64,000 bases of DNA from Aquatica leii (Eukaryota > Arthropoda > Insecta > Coleoptera > Lampyridae). The notes beneath the pieces are model-generated. The model made no database searches, was not told the DNA's origin, and saw only the letters and a program-made list of their open reading frames with translations. The stretch covers positions 91,483,389 to 91,547,388 of the forward strand of contig CM069435.1 of NCBI GenBank assembly GCA_035610365.1, in the 5' to 3' direction. Position numbers and translations under genes: made by a program. The first letter of the stretch is position 1; every line of letters starts with the position of its first letter. Below are positions 45,191 through 58,573 of the stretch, piece after piece.

Positions 45191-48100
45191 AAAGGATAAT
45201 TTTGCGCCGGTCGGTGAAAGAAGTTTGGCGGGCTCCTCCCGACCGTCATCAAGCGACCGCTATTCCGAATTGCTAAAGAACCTGCGCGAGCGGAGTTTTA
45301 CAACGCCAGGAACAAAAATATTAGGAATTTAAAAACGAATTAATGCCACACCGGGCAAAAATGTTTAAAGTACTCGATCTAACATGGGACGATAAGCAGA
45401 AGAACTCTATCAAAAAGAGGAAAATTGACGACTACTCTGACGGCTTGTCAAAACCGCCTCTGGCTGAAGGAGCTCTTTTGTCTATAAGTACCGGAGAATA
45501 CTGAAGAAGTTGGGCACCGACGCAGAACGGACGACAGGCAAAGTATAAGCAAACACCAGAAGCGAATTAAGGGAGTGGGTGGAAATAGTCAGCAGCGCAA
45601 CTAGTATGATTACCACCGACGAAATGCTGGAGAATTAAAAAAAAACGTGCTTATGGAACTGGAGAATGACATGGGTACACAAACCTACGCAAGAGAAGAA
45701 GAGGAGAGAATATAAAGCATAAATACATCTATGAAAAAAGAAAAGTCGTTGAAAGGCTGCTCCAAGTTATACAAAATGGCGGAATAGCCGGAGCAAGTCT
45801 TAAGGGCGGTAACATTTAAAAGCGATAAGCAAGGCGAGAGTCGGAGAATGTAGGAACGGGGAACTAGCAGAAAAAAAGAGGGGAGCGTCAACAAGTTGCT
45901 AAACGTAGGAAAGAAGAAAGAAAATATTAGTTTCTACTACATTAGAAGAGACGCAATATAAAGGAATGGAGGCAATAGTGAGGTGTTTGATCGCTCAACA
46001 AATAGCGAACATATACGTAAATACTTTTACGGCTTTAAAAAAGCCAAAAAACTGGGTAGGGTGCTGGAGTACCTAGGTCGAGGAAACGTTCTTAGCACAA
46101 TATATAATAAGAGAAAAGGCAAAAAGTGGAGCGAGAAAAATAGAGTGGAGGAGGATACAAAGTTTGTGACGATAAAAGAAGGAAGCAACCACACAGAAAC
46201 AATAAGAAAATTAAGAAAACAAGTTAGAGGAGATGGGGGTAAAAGCTAGCAAAAGGGAGAAACACGACAGGAAAGGTGGCAATAAAAATTTTAGAAAAAA
46301 AGGTAGCCGGAAACAAAAAAATGAAAGAGTGTGTTATTAGATACCTAAAAACGAATAACTTAAAGATGCCAGCGAAAAAAATATAGTTTTGAAGATGTTG
46401 GACGTAGACAATACAGTGGAGAAAGAAGAACGAAGAAGCCATTCATAGAATGGAAAAAGATGAGACAAAATTAAATGCTCTAAAGTTATAGAAGTATGAG
46501 GGGGAGATGAAAATAGAAAAGGGTAGAAGGGAATAAAAAAGGAAGCAACGAGCAAGGTGGGGCTTTTGCTGTTACAGCAGAAAAGGATCAGGATAGGCTG
46601 GCAGCGTAATGCCGCAGCACTTTTTAGGTTTCAGAGTACGGGCACAGAGAAAACGAACCGGAAACTGCCATCAATTTTCGTGAGGATGGACCAACGCTCG
46701 ATTATTGACGTTACACTATGGGGGGGGGTGATAAATGACGAAACGTTATAAGTACCCACACGTAATTACGTTGGACTTGGAATAAGTCAAGAAGTGATAT
46801 TGGTGAATGTAGGAAAAAAGCGGCGTGAGATGGAAAACGAATGCGGAAGCTTTGAAAAACATGGAAGCCAGAATGGAAGTACTAAGTTTGAAGGCTGAAG
46901 AAGATTAGTTAGGAGCGAAAGAGTTCACAAGTTGAAAGAAAAGAAAAGATGTTTTGGAAAAGAAGAGCGGATATCAGAGACAAAAGGGAAACTATTGGTA
47001 TATGGCGGACATAGCGAACGTTAGAAACAAGTGTGCAAATGCCAGAAAAAGGATAACAAGAATCATAGAGAAAAAAGTAAAAAAACAGAGAAGAACACAA
47101 ATGGAAAGAAGAATGGGAGACAGAAAAAGAAAACTGTAAACCAAAAAGACGAAGCTATAAAAAAAGAAATTAAAAAGAGTAAAGAACGAAAATAGAAAAG
47201 TCTACTAGCAGCCCTGCAGCTGTACGTATGGGACAACACGACTACAGAATTGTTACAGGTAAGTTCGGTAAGAAAGGTAGACTTAAGCATGGAAAGGAGG
47301 ATGCGCGTCTAGCAATGAAACTGTTTCTTAGACACAAAAAAGATAGAGTGGAAGAAAGTACACACAAACGAGGTATAACACCGGCGAACACCAACAAAAA
47401 ACTCAAAAAGAAAAACAGTACGACACAGGAAGAGTGGAAAAGCCCCAGCACCTGGGTGGAATAAGTGTTAAAATCCTACATCATGTGATCGGGGACGACC
47501 AGCTATCATGCATTAACAAATGCCTTGGAAGCAGCTCCTTTTTCCTTGAGTAGGACACAGGGGTACCTGACCAAGGTGGTCAAAGACTATCTTAGCAATA
47601 GATGGCTGCACGTCGCAGGAGGCAGTCAAATACAACTCACGGCTGTGGTTCCACAACGATAGACCCTAGAGTCGATCTTGTGGAACATATCTATTACGAC
47701 AGGGTGCTGGAGTTGGCAATGCCGGGTAGCGACGCGCTGTTGAGTTATGCGGACGGCCTGGCGGTGGTAGTGGAAGCAAAAACCGCTGAGTTCGTAAACA
47801 GCAAGACGGAGGAAGTTATTTTCAAAATCGAAAACCGGCTCGTGGACCACGGTCTGCTTGGGGGTTTAGAGATTAAAGGTGGGAAAGCCTTGAGGCACCT
47901 AGGCGTGTCGATTGGAGATAACGGTAGACTCGCCGAGCACGTAAGACGTGCATGCGAGATCGCGGAAAAACACGTGAAGAGTTTGATTCGACTCATGCCG
48001 AGCGTGAGAGGACCAAGCTCCGAACGAAGAAGAAAGTATGTAGGGGTATAGTACGCTCCGTTTTGCTGTATGGGGCTCGTATATGAGGACTCATATTAAA

Positions 48101-48460
48101 GTAGAAGCACCATACCTCGATATGTTAGAGAGAACGCAGAGGAGAGTTGTCCTGAGAATGATTCCGACCTATAAGACGGTATCTATAGAAGCCATCTTAG
48201 TGGTAGCGAGGATACTGCGTATTAGGTGAGAGAATTGGGAAGAAGCTGATAGATTTATGGTTATCAATCATCTTCGGATAGATAGATGGCACAGAGCAAG
48301 CGTTGGCAGATGGACGTATGGGCTCATTAGTAGTGAATGAGTGGGTGAAATGAGATGCGTCAGGGTTGAACTACTACATGGTCCAATTTCTGACAGACCA
48401 CGGAAGTTTTTGCTCCTTAATCTTATATAATAGGAAGAAGAGAAAGAGAAGAATGCAAAC
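45191..48460 (+). mobile_element. R1-like non-LTR retrotransposon relic
   Basis: Scattered but ordered remains on the plus strand. Near 46160 an ORF1-like phrase (IKEGSNHTETIRKLRKQV); near 46670 an endonuclease end (DQRSIIDVTLWG); near 46990-47100 a basic linker; near 47565 TKVVKDYLSNR; at 47602-48051 reverse transcriptase with YADGLAVVVEAKT (the second Asp of YADD is Gly), LRHLGVSIGDNGRLAEHV and SLIRLMPSVRGPSS. These are R1-clade thumb motifs. Many stops and frame changes show it is dead. The tandem array to its left may be its 5' end. Confidence 0.7.
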
Positions 48461-48768
48461 TGACTTAGGAAAAAGATCGAGGGTCGACAATTTTGGGATG
48501 TTTTGACAGTAGAAAAGTTTTATTTTCTTTAAACTTTAAATGTTAAAAATATATGTATGCTTCATTATAGAAAAAAAAATGTTTCAAGTGCTTGGCGGGT
48601 AAAAGTTAAAAAAAAATTAGTGACAAAACGTAGTTTTTAGGTTGGCAAACAAAATTGAATATTTTTGTTTTAGAAACTGACTAATTTATTATTTATTTAA
48701 AAATGCGTTAAGTGCCTTAATTTTAAAAAATTTTGACTTTTTTTTCCTTATTTTTTTTACAACAAAAA

Positions 48769-51700
48769 ATGGTCATTCTCCAGCTCGAGTATGAGGTTAG
48801 TTTTTTCTGTAAATTTTTCTGAACGCAACACCGATATTAACGAGGTTATGTTTCTAACGTTTTTCAGCCTCTACTTGTACAAGCAATTTTTTCTGGCGAT
48901 CTTAACTCAATACGAAATGTATTAGAAAGTGAGGTCGACGTTAATTTACAAGACTATCAGAAGCGCAGCCCGTTGCATGCTGCTTGTTATAAAGGAGATG
49001 CCGATATTGCCACTTTATTGCTCGAATATGGGGCTTGCGTTAATTTAATCGATAGTCGGTGGATCACACCGTTGCATCGAGCATGTTGCTGTGGATCTTC
49101 GGTAAGTTGTTGCTTTGTGCAGTTGTTTGAATTAGTAGTGTTTTTTTAGCAATTAGTGGAGGTGTTGTTACACTACCAAGCGAATACAATGGCACGAGAC
49201 AAACACTGGCAAACGCCGCTTCACGTAGCTGCAGCAAATAACGCTGCTGATTGTATTATGCAATTATTAAATCACATCACAAATATAAATGTTACGGATC
49301 GTATGGGCCGCACAGCTTTACACCATGCTGCAGTGAATGGACATAATGATGTTGTTGATTTACTGATCAACAAGGGCAGTATAGTTAATGCTTGCGACAA
49401 AAAAGATTGTCGTCCTTTGCATTATGCCGCTTACATGGGTCATGTTGATACTATCGAACTTTTATTGCGTGGAGGAGCTGACCTTAATGTTAAAGACCGG
49501 AACCAGTATTCACCACTGCATGTAGCTGCTGCTAGTGGTATGGTTGCTGCTTGTCATTTACTACTCAATGAAGGAGCACAAGTCGACGCTTTAAATGCAT
49601 ATGGTAACACCCCTTTGCATATTGCCTGCTTAAATGGGCACCTCAGTGTCTGTCACACTTTAATTTCATATGGTGCAAATGTCGAAGCGGCAAATTATCG
49701 GGGACAAACACCTTTGCATATATCGGCAGCCAGTACTCACGGTGTTGACTGTCTTAATTACTTGGTGGAAAAAAATATAAATATTAATAAGCAAAGCTTA
49801 GATGGACGCACCCCGTTACATATGACCGCAATTCATGGTAGATTCACTAGGAGTAAAACTCTCATTGATAAAGGTGCTATTGTTGATTGTACTGACAAGA
49901 ACGGATGTACTCCTTTGCATATAGCTGCTCAGTATGGGCATGACTTATTAGCCAACACTCTTTTGTCATATGGAGCTGATCCCTTCAAAAAAGGGTAAGT
50001 GTGTATACTTTTAACAATCAGTTACTTTAATTGTTTATGTTGTAGTTACTCAGATAGAACACCTCTACATATGAGTTGTTTGTCGGGTTACGTCGAGTGT
50101 TGTCGTAAGTTTCTACAAGCACATGTTGAGATCAATGCTCAAGATGATACAGGGAAAACATCGTTACATTGTGCTGCTTATAGAGGATCAATTGAATGCC
50201 TAGATTTGCTTGTTAGTAATGATGCTCGTTTTGATATAGTAGATAACATTGGAAGATTACCGTTACATTACGCGGCCGTTCAGGGTCATTACCAGTGCGT
50301 TTATACATTGGTCACTTTGGGAAGTCCAGTAAATATGATCGATTTAGAAGGTTGTTCGCCGTTACACTTAGCTGCAGGATATGATTTAAAGGGAGAGTGA
50401 GTATAAGTTGCTTAGTACAATTACGATAGGTTTTGGGGAGTTTATTGGGAAATGTGGGTCATGTGTTAGAAAAATATGGTTGGGACGCTTGTGGATAAAA
50501 CTTTTTTGAGGTCAGCATGACATACATTAGCATAAACAACAATGTTAGGGGAGGGATTGGTGCTATATTATAATATAGCAAATGGCAAGGAAATTTTTGT
50601 AGGATCAGGTAAACTTGTATGAAACTGGATATCGTGTGACAATATTGAATGTCTAGGACTATGGATCGGTGACAGTTCCAACTACATAGCAGAAACCTTC
50701 GAATTAGATATTTTCAAACATTACGTAGAGATGTTATACTAGCCTCAATATTGCGAGGTTATTGTAATATCGCTAGCAATTCGAGTTTAAGAATGCCCGT
50801 CCAGCTTAAATTATTCCCATCCATAAAAATGCCACCCGTAACAAAGTGCAATTGTAATTTAAGTATAATCAAAAGAAAGCGTGGCGATACCAAGTCTCAT
50901 TTTGGTTATTCAGTCTCACGTCCATTGTAAAACTTTGTCGCCTACTTAATTTTATCTTATATTTAGTCAAGAGTGGTGTTGGCATGCTTTTCATCTATAT
51001 TTTAACAATGTTCCAGGTGCGTCAAGTATCTTCTCGATCACAAAGCCGACCCCAAAATGAAAGATTCGAAAGGTTTTACTCCGGTGCATTATGCCGTTGC
51101 TGGCGATAACTTCACGGGTTTGTACGCGTTGTTAAATTTTGTCGGGAGTAATTACATGATGCACGGACCCGACCTGCCTTTGACTACGCCTTTGCATTTA
51201 GCGGTAAGCCGATACCATACCCATTTTTTTGAGATTATTTGAAAAGTTTACAGGCGCGTAACGGGAATCAAGGTATTTTGGAGTTGTTGCTTTCATACTT
51301 CCATGACGTCAATATAAGAACTGAGAATGGTAGCACTGCGTTGTTGTTGGCCGCGCGATGGGGACACACCGATTGCGTGCAGTTGTTGTTGCGCTACGGT
51401 GCACGGGTATCAATATGCGATAGCATACACAGTATGAGTCCGATTCATTACAGTTCGCGTAATGGTCACAAACATAGTTTGGCGCTGCTTTTAGACAACG
51501 CCGAAGATAAAAAAGTAATTGATTTACCCGATAGGTACGTCGCATAAAGTAAGTACGTTGTTTACATTTGGAATAGTTTGCAGAGGACTGCGCTGATGCT
51601 GGCAGTGTCTGATGGCAACTTCGATTGTGCGAAAATGCTTTTGAAGTGTCAAGCCGATCCAAATATAGTCGACGCCGACAAACATTCATCTATATTTCGC

Positions 51701-54387
51701 GCTGTAAGTAGGATATGGTTGTAAATACGTGTTTCATTATACAAGGTGTATCCGAAGTCGCCCTTATTCTTAGTCGGCGTGGCAGTTTTTTTTTAAGCCT
51801 CTTTGTTTATGAAATATTTGTAGGTGGTTAATTTGCAACATACTGCAGTCCAACTGTTAATCGCCCACGGTGCTCGAGTTGATTTACCAGACGTACATGG
51901 AAAAACCGTATTGCATTTAGCCGCTGCCTGTGGTAACTTGCAAAGTATGCAAACGATACTGAACTGCATGGACGCAAAAGACGCAATTACATTAGACAAC
52001 CAAGATCTAACGGCTTTGCACTGGGCTTGCTACAGCGGTACTCCTTACACTAGTTTAATGCGCAATACTTACCGATCGCTTTTAGGTAACTTCACCTGCG
52101 TTTCATACTTACTAGATCAAAAAATCTTCAAAACGATGATAGGAAACGTGTTTTCGCCGGTGCATTGTGCAATGTTAGTTTTTTTCTAATGTACGATTGA
52201 ATTATTAAAAAAAAAATTCCAGAATCGGTGCGAAACAATGTTTAGAGCTGTTATGCGATTACTACGGTACCGACATCATCAATCTGAAAGATGCCAGGAA
52301 TCGCACACCTTTACACATAGCTGCTCTCCACGGACATGTCGATTGTGCCAAGTATTTGCTCGAAAAGGGAGCCGAAATCGATTGTAAAGACGTCAACGGA
52401 CGTACTCCGTTAATAGCAGCAGCGCAAAACGGCCAAACTCAAATTTTGGATTTGTTTTTTAATTACAAATCTGACGTGACTCTATGTGACAATAACGGCA
52501 ATACTGCTCTACATTTAGCGTGCCTAAAGAAATTCAACCAAGCGGCTTTGCTGCTCTTAGAGCACATTACCGACTCCAAGATCGTCAACATGACGAACAA
52601 CGAAAAACAAACGTAAGGTTTTTAGGTAATATCAGCCTATAAATGTTTATGTAACAATTTCAGACCGTTGCATTTAGCTGCACGCAACGGCCTAGTCAGC
52701 GTCACACGACAACTAATTAAAAAAGGCTCGTCGGTGCTCGCCTTAGACGTCAACGGAATGACCCCGGCTCTCTGTTGCGCTCCCAATAACAACGTCGCTC
52801 AGTGCCTAGCAATCATACTCGCCAACTACTCCATTTGTTCGCCACAAGGTATTTAATAACTACTCACTAACAGTACTAACAACCGCTTCCTGCGTCATAG
52901 ATAAATCCCTTTACCCACCAAAACTTCCGAAACACCGAAAACCCGCATCTTGCGCCAGAGAAACTCAAACGAACATATCCCTCCTTCAAAATCCCGATTA
53001 CTTCGAATGCAAACGCCTGTTTAATCACAAATCCCAATATTCTAAAATCCAAACCCACGTCAGAAACGCATGTGATGAAAAAGCAGTTAAAAGTCTGTTA
53101 AGTACAACACGTGATGTTGTGCAGGAATTGACGAAACAAGGCGGCAGCGATTGTTTCCTAATCGAGAATTACCAACCTGACGATAGTTTACTCCCACATT
53201 ACAGGCAAGTGGGATTTGGCTTGCACCCGTCCCGTTCGTACATGTCCATCGGTGACCAAGACAAACGTGAAAGGAAACGCCACTCGTCTTTTAGTCATGT
53301 TTACAAAACGTTAAAAAAAATCTTAAGGGGATCACAAAGCTCGACCATGAAACAGGAAGATTTGTTTACGATAGTGCGACAGGTGATGCGAAAAATCGAT
53401 CAGTGGCAGTGTTGCGATAAGTCTTTGGAAGAGGAATTGCGTAAGTGTTTGAAATGTAAGAAAGCCGAGTGCGATGAGTTCGGTGATTGTGAATTGAGCG
53501 ACGATGAGCCTAAGCTGAAAGTTATTGAAACAGGTAATGATGATGATATCGTGAAGGTGGACGTGGTTATGCGTCGCGAGCGATGCTTGCTCCAAGAGTC
53601 CTTTCATCGTATGCGGCAAAACCGCAACAAGATAAATAAGAAGAGTTCGATCGGTGTTTTGCTCAACGATGAAAGTAAAAACGTTTTAAAACAAGGGTTA
53701 GAGTTGATTAGAAACACTAAGAATTTGCAGCACGTTAGCGAGAATATCAAAATGTTCGATGCGACGCTAGAGAAATGGCCCGAATGCTTGCCGGAGTCGG
53801 TTGAAATAATGAAGAAGATTGTAAAGGCTATAAAAGAACAGGAGTGGTTGGAGCAATTGAAGGGGGACTTACAAGACGCGCTTGACCAATTAGATCGATC
53901 GCGTTACGGAGGTAATTCCCAAAAGGATAGTAAAAGCGTTTTGTCCTCTTTTCACATAAAACCAACAGTTATTTATTGTACGGATACGAGTAATAGTGAC
54001 GTTCTTGACGAGGAGACACAGACAGCGACACCAGGTACTATCGAAAAAGAAATACAGTCGGACGTAGAAGAAAATAAAGTTATAAACGGAACGATATCTG
54101 AAGTAGAGCTTTCATCCGTTACCAAAGAAATTCAAAACTCTTTGGAGGGAGACGCCCAACCACACTGCACTGTCGACGAAGACGATATCGCCATTTCCGA
54201 AATCAACGACGAGGACAACAGCGATAGTGACCTAAACGAAGAGTTCGAAGAAGACGAAATTGCCACAGTATATTTAAACGAAGACTGCGACGAAAAAGTC
54301 GAACCCAAAGATGGAAACAAAAGGCAATCGTTAACTGATGTCACACGAAAAAAAACAAAAGAAACTACTGCTTGTTGCCTCATGTAA
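48769..54387 (+). CDS. ANKRD28/44/52-like ankyrin protein (PP6 regulatory subunit family)
   Basis: Eleven exons: 48769-48795, 48868-49101, 49150-49994, 50046-50396, 51017-51203, 51254-51534, 51586-51703, 51824-52173, 52223-52612, 52664-52848 and 52901-54387, giving 1484 residues. Most introns are about 50 bp; intron 4 is 620 bp. Residues ~10-985 are ankyrin repeats (many TPLHVAA-type consensus turns) in the same order as vertebrate ANKRD28/44/52, scaffolds that bring protein phosphatase 6 to its substrates. Residues ~990-1484 are not ankyrin: a Cys-containing and charged region, then a long acidic stretch (about 1380-1465). The chain ends in CCLM, a CaaX box that predicts farnesylation. The vertebrate proteins as I know them do not end this way. 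The polyadenylation signal AATAAA is at 54828-54833. Confidence 0.9.
50397..51016 (+). other. Intron 4 of the ankyrin gene
   Basis: 620-bp intron (GTGAGT to TTCCAG), much longer than its neighbours. It contains sequence of different texture at about 50500-50830, likely an old transposon remnant, but no family could be named. Confidence 0.5.
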
Positions 54388-54858
54388 CCGAATCCTTCCT
54401 TCCTTTGATTGTCATGTTACTGGTGTAATTAGTTTTTACTACTAAACTTTCGGAATTGGACCTTGTCATTGTTATAACCGAGGTTTCGCCTCCTCTTCCA
54501 AATCCAATGAGTTAACAGGGGTGTAGAGTGAGGAGAGACCATATCGATACCACTTTATGAAAAAGTGAAACTATCGGTTACAACACCGACACATCCAATC
54601 CCGTAATCTCAATCAGGAGGATTACGGCCTTCGATCTTATAACGTTTTTCTTGTAGAGAATCATTCGGATCTCGTTAAACACCCGACGTGCAATGACATA
54701 TCTAACGCGGCTAACAAAGACGCCGATTTTAGTGATAACGAATTCTACTAATTTAAAAAATATTAATCGGTGAAGGTGAGTAAATTTTATTGTTATTGTT
54801 AACTTAACCTAGTCATTTTTTGTACCGAATAAATTTTTGTCTTAAATTCTTCGTGATT
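54388..54858. other. Convergent 3' region of the ankyrin gene and MLH1
   Basis: Tail-to-tail spacer of 471 bp. Plus-strand AATAAA at 54828-54833 for the ankyrin gene and minus-strand AATAAA at 54786-54791 for MLH1, so the two mature transcripts may overlap by tens of bases. Confidence 0.6.
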
Positions 54859-57800
54859 TTAGCACCTTTCAAATACCTTATACAAGCTGGGCAAATCGGC
54901 TATTTGTAAAATGGCCCCGTTTTCAGTGAATGACTTCGGCGGTAAGAAATATTCTTTGATTGCCGGATAAAATATGTGCTCGGTCACCCATTTCCATCCC
55001 TTACTTTCAGTGTTGTTTTCGTGTACTTGTGCGTAGTATTGTGCAGTTTCTTGGGCGAAGGAATTGAAGCATTCTTTTTCCTTAGTCCATTCAATTTCGG
55101 TGGCTAATCTTAGTACGTACATCGGTAAGCCTGCCATTTCGGGTATGTGGTTTTCTACAAAGCGAGTTATAGAACGAGCTTCGTTGGTGTTAAGTGTACT
55201 AACCTAGAAGCAACGGTAGACTTTTCAAATAACCGTACTCGTCGATCTCTATTGAAAAGTACTCGATCAGCATTGCTCCTTTTTCGGTTAAAATTTCCTG
55301 GACTTTGCCTGTGAAGAAACGAATAGATACCATAGTCGGCAGGGTTTGGAATAGTTACAGGATTAGGAAGGTACTGGTGGCTAAAGGACAACTGGACGTC
55401 GAGAAGTGATAAGGTCTACATTACAAGACAAATATATTACCTGCCAGCTCATCCTTATCGCCATCTTCTTCTGTCCATCCGGCCTCGGACAAATCCAAAG
55501 CTAATCGAGCCAACTCTTTTAGTGACAGGGCTTCGGATAGACGAATGACCTCGAAGTTTTGAAAATTATACAAAATAAACTGGTAGAAAAGCTCCTGCAT
55601 AATTTGGTTAGTCTTACACAGGTATAGTTTAGTGCCGTGCTGTACCAACGCCTGTGAAGCAGTTACACATCCGACAAATACATGCTGCGAAACTAACTCC
55701 CTTAGCGTCCGATGCAACGATGACTCAATTTCTTTGCGCAATTCTAATATACTTGTGAGTTTACATTTCTGTCTGGAAAACAATAATGCCAATTTCAAAA
55801 TAGTGGGCAATTGGAAGAGTAAATATTTTCTATAGGCGGTCGACCTTGAATAAATCTGAGTACTACTTTAAGAAAATAAGGTTTTATTTATTACCGACTG
55901 CAGATAAATGTTTAAGTATGTATTAAATCACAAATTACTAAATATACAGACTTCGCATCTCATGTATTTGACTATCACCGACGTCATCTGCTGACAAAAG
56001 TTATGTTCATAACCAACTATAGAAATGCCCGGTTGAGAACTATACTAAAACAAAAACGTTTCCCTGAATTTCAGGGCGGCATGTTTACAATTGGGTTGCA
56101 GTCGAAAAGGGCGTGGCTTGGAGCATATTTAATACCGGAACTGTTGAAAAGACAGTTCGAACCGTTATCTAAGCATTACGGTAAGAATGGTTTTTAGAGT
56201 AAGGTTCCAAAAAAGTACAATTTTGGATTAACGAGTGCCACTGATGGGTGGCGACCTTATTGCTTTTTTTGAGAGACTGTTCTCGGCGGTGAACATGGCT
56301 TTGTTGGACACATGCTAAGTTCTTCATGCCTTTACTCGCTTAGCAGCCCCACAAACTTAATGGTTTTTGTCAATGCCTATGGTTGTAGCAGGGGCAGACA
56401 ACTACCTGTTGCTTGTTTGCATGTGACGACTTCTCGGCGGTAGACAGTTCTACTTTGTCTTAGACCTAATCTTGAACCTACTCCATTAAACTCTCCTAGA
56501 TGTAGGAACACATTTTAACCGATGTTTTCATCACTACACCTTTTACCTCTTACAACGTATTATATGTCAATAATCTAACTCCGTGTCGTTCTTTTAAATT
56601 CCAGTTCTGTCTTTTCATTGCCTTCAATCTCTTCCTGCACCGCCATTAGTCGTTCAGTTTTTCTTAGTATTCCGGGATCATTCTAGACGAGGCACTGCAG
56701 TTTAACAGATTTTAAAGTCACCTTGAGCAACTACTCAAGTCTGTTATACTACTTGTATTAAGAGTTTGAGAGTTCTGAATTCTAAGCATTGTGAGTCTAA
56801 TGTTTCCTGTTGTCAACTCTGAAAGAGACAAGTCATTGTACCTCGCCTAGTTTTACTAATTTAATGTTTGACTTTAACAGTATCTGAAGGACATATGTTA
56901 TTGTTAGTATCGCTACACATACGAGTGCAAAAAACCAGGTACTTAGATGAGGCGCAAATCTATTTACTACTACTGAAAAATAAACAATGAGAAGAGTGTA
57001 CCTTTTTTAATATAAAAATACAAAACTTTTGGCATGCTTTGCTTTTTTTCTTATGAGTAGTCTGTTTATTTAGTTTTAAATTTAGTAATTTCAAATAAAA
57101 GTTGCTAAAATTCATGATAGAAATGTGAAATAGACAAAAGAAAGTACAAACCTTGATACTTTTGAAGGTAGTGAAAAAGACTTCATTTGTTTTTCAAACA
57201 CTTCTGCATCTTGCAAAAACTCTTTATTATGTTTAGAAAACTCCTCGTCTTCATCCTTACGTTCTTTAATAGCTGGACCAAAGAACTTTTCAAGCTTCTG
57301 TTCTGAAGCATCTGTGCGTACCAGATCTTTATCCTGCACAGTCACAATTGATTTTGTACCTTGTTCTTTTGCAATCATTTCCTTAACTCCTGGCAACTTT
57401 GCTTGCATATAAAACATTCGTGAATTATTCGAACCGAGCAATTTAGTTTCGATTGCCGACGTCAAGGCCTCAATTATTTGGTCTTCATTTAAAAAATGAA
57501 CTTCATGCTTAGTCGGATGTACGTTAACATCAATGTTTTTTGAATCAATTTCCAAGCTTAAATACACAAATGGGTGCATGTTCTTTGGTAGGTACGTGGC
57601 ATAGACTTGATCAATACATTTTTTTAAACCTAAAAAGTAGTTTTCGTTATTGTGAGTTATTTAGAAAAAAACCTTACCATGACAATCGACTAGCCTGTGA
57701 TTAATAAACAATAAGAAGTTAAATTTTTTTGTTGAGTAATTGACGTTTGTCATGTAGCCGTGTGCTTTAAATTTATAAACATCATTATCCACGTTGAAAT

Positions 57801-58573
57801 TAATCAACTCCCTTGCGATTAAATTACCATAAATCGTTCTAATATTATCGATGTAATTTGAATTTGGCGGTGTTCTAATATCGTTGTGATCTCCGAACTT
57901 TTTTAGGCCAAAACCGACTGCGACATTATGTATAGCATATTTACCAACGACTTCAGATACTTTTTGATATTCTTCAGCACCACTTTTTAAAGCGCTTCTA
58001 CGTACACTCATGTTATAAAACAAATCCTCGACATTTATCAAAGTACCTTGATTTCCAGCAATTGCAGTAGGACCTTGTTTTAATTTACCGTCAACAAACG
58101 AAGCCCTAATTTGAAACATTACTCATTGTTTTAACTAACCAAAATACTTACTTGTAAGCACATTTATCGTTGATGGTCTTCGATTGTATTGTTAAATGTG
58201 CAACGTGACTGATACTTGCTAGTGCTTCACCTCTAAAACCATATGTAGCAATTTTACTTAAATCTTCAAACTCCGTTAATTTTGACGTGGTAAAACGTTC
58301 GCATACTATCTCGAAATCTTCTTTACGAATTCCAGTACCATTATCTTGAATCTAAGTATATTATTTTTTTTAATACTGTTGGGAGAAGGGTTTTACCTGT
58401 ATCGATTTGAGGCCACCGTTCTTGACAGTGACTTGAATATTAGTGGCCTTCGCATCTAAACTGTTTTCGATCATTTCTTTAATTGCGTTAGCTGGACGTT
58501 GTATCACTTCGCCTGCGGCTATTCGGTTAATTACAGTTTCGTCTAATTTTTTAATTTTTGGTGGTTCGTTCAT
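54859..58573 (-). CDS. MLH1: DNA mismatch repair protein MLH1
   Basis: Seven exons on the minus strand: 58573-58397, 58351-58152, 58105-57678, 57629-57152, 55772-55441, 55308-55204 and 55154-54859; 671 residues. It is the MutL homologue that pairs with PMS2/PMS1 in the nucleus to direct strand removal after mismatch recognition. The GHKL ATPase motifs are intact: Glu33 and Asn37 in [15 protein letters not shown] at 62-67, [12 protein letters not shown] near 96-106. [14 protein letters not shown] marks the transducer domain. The C-terminal dimerisation domain keeps LYLC...ELFYQ, ESGWTEEDG-like [10 protein letters not shown], and the invariant end KVFERC. The middle linker is much shorter than in vertebrates (~756 residues). 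Intron 4 is 1379 bp. Confidence 0.95.
55773..57151 (-). other. Large intron 4 of MLH1
   Basis: 1379 bp among introns of about 45-60 bp. On the plus strand, 56003-56197 is a 64-residue frame with protein-like composition ([36 protein letters not shown]) that I cannot assign; no start context or splice partner is evident. The rest looks non-coding. It may be an inserted element. Confidence 0.5.

Noticed and set aside
45685-47464. Several short frames on both strands taken as genes
   Set aside because: They fall within the R1-like relic; only pieces with retrotransposon motifs in the plus orientation make sense.
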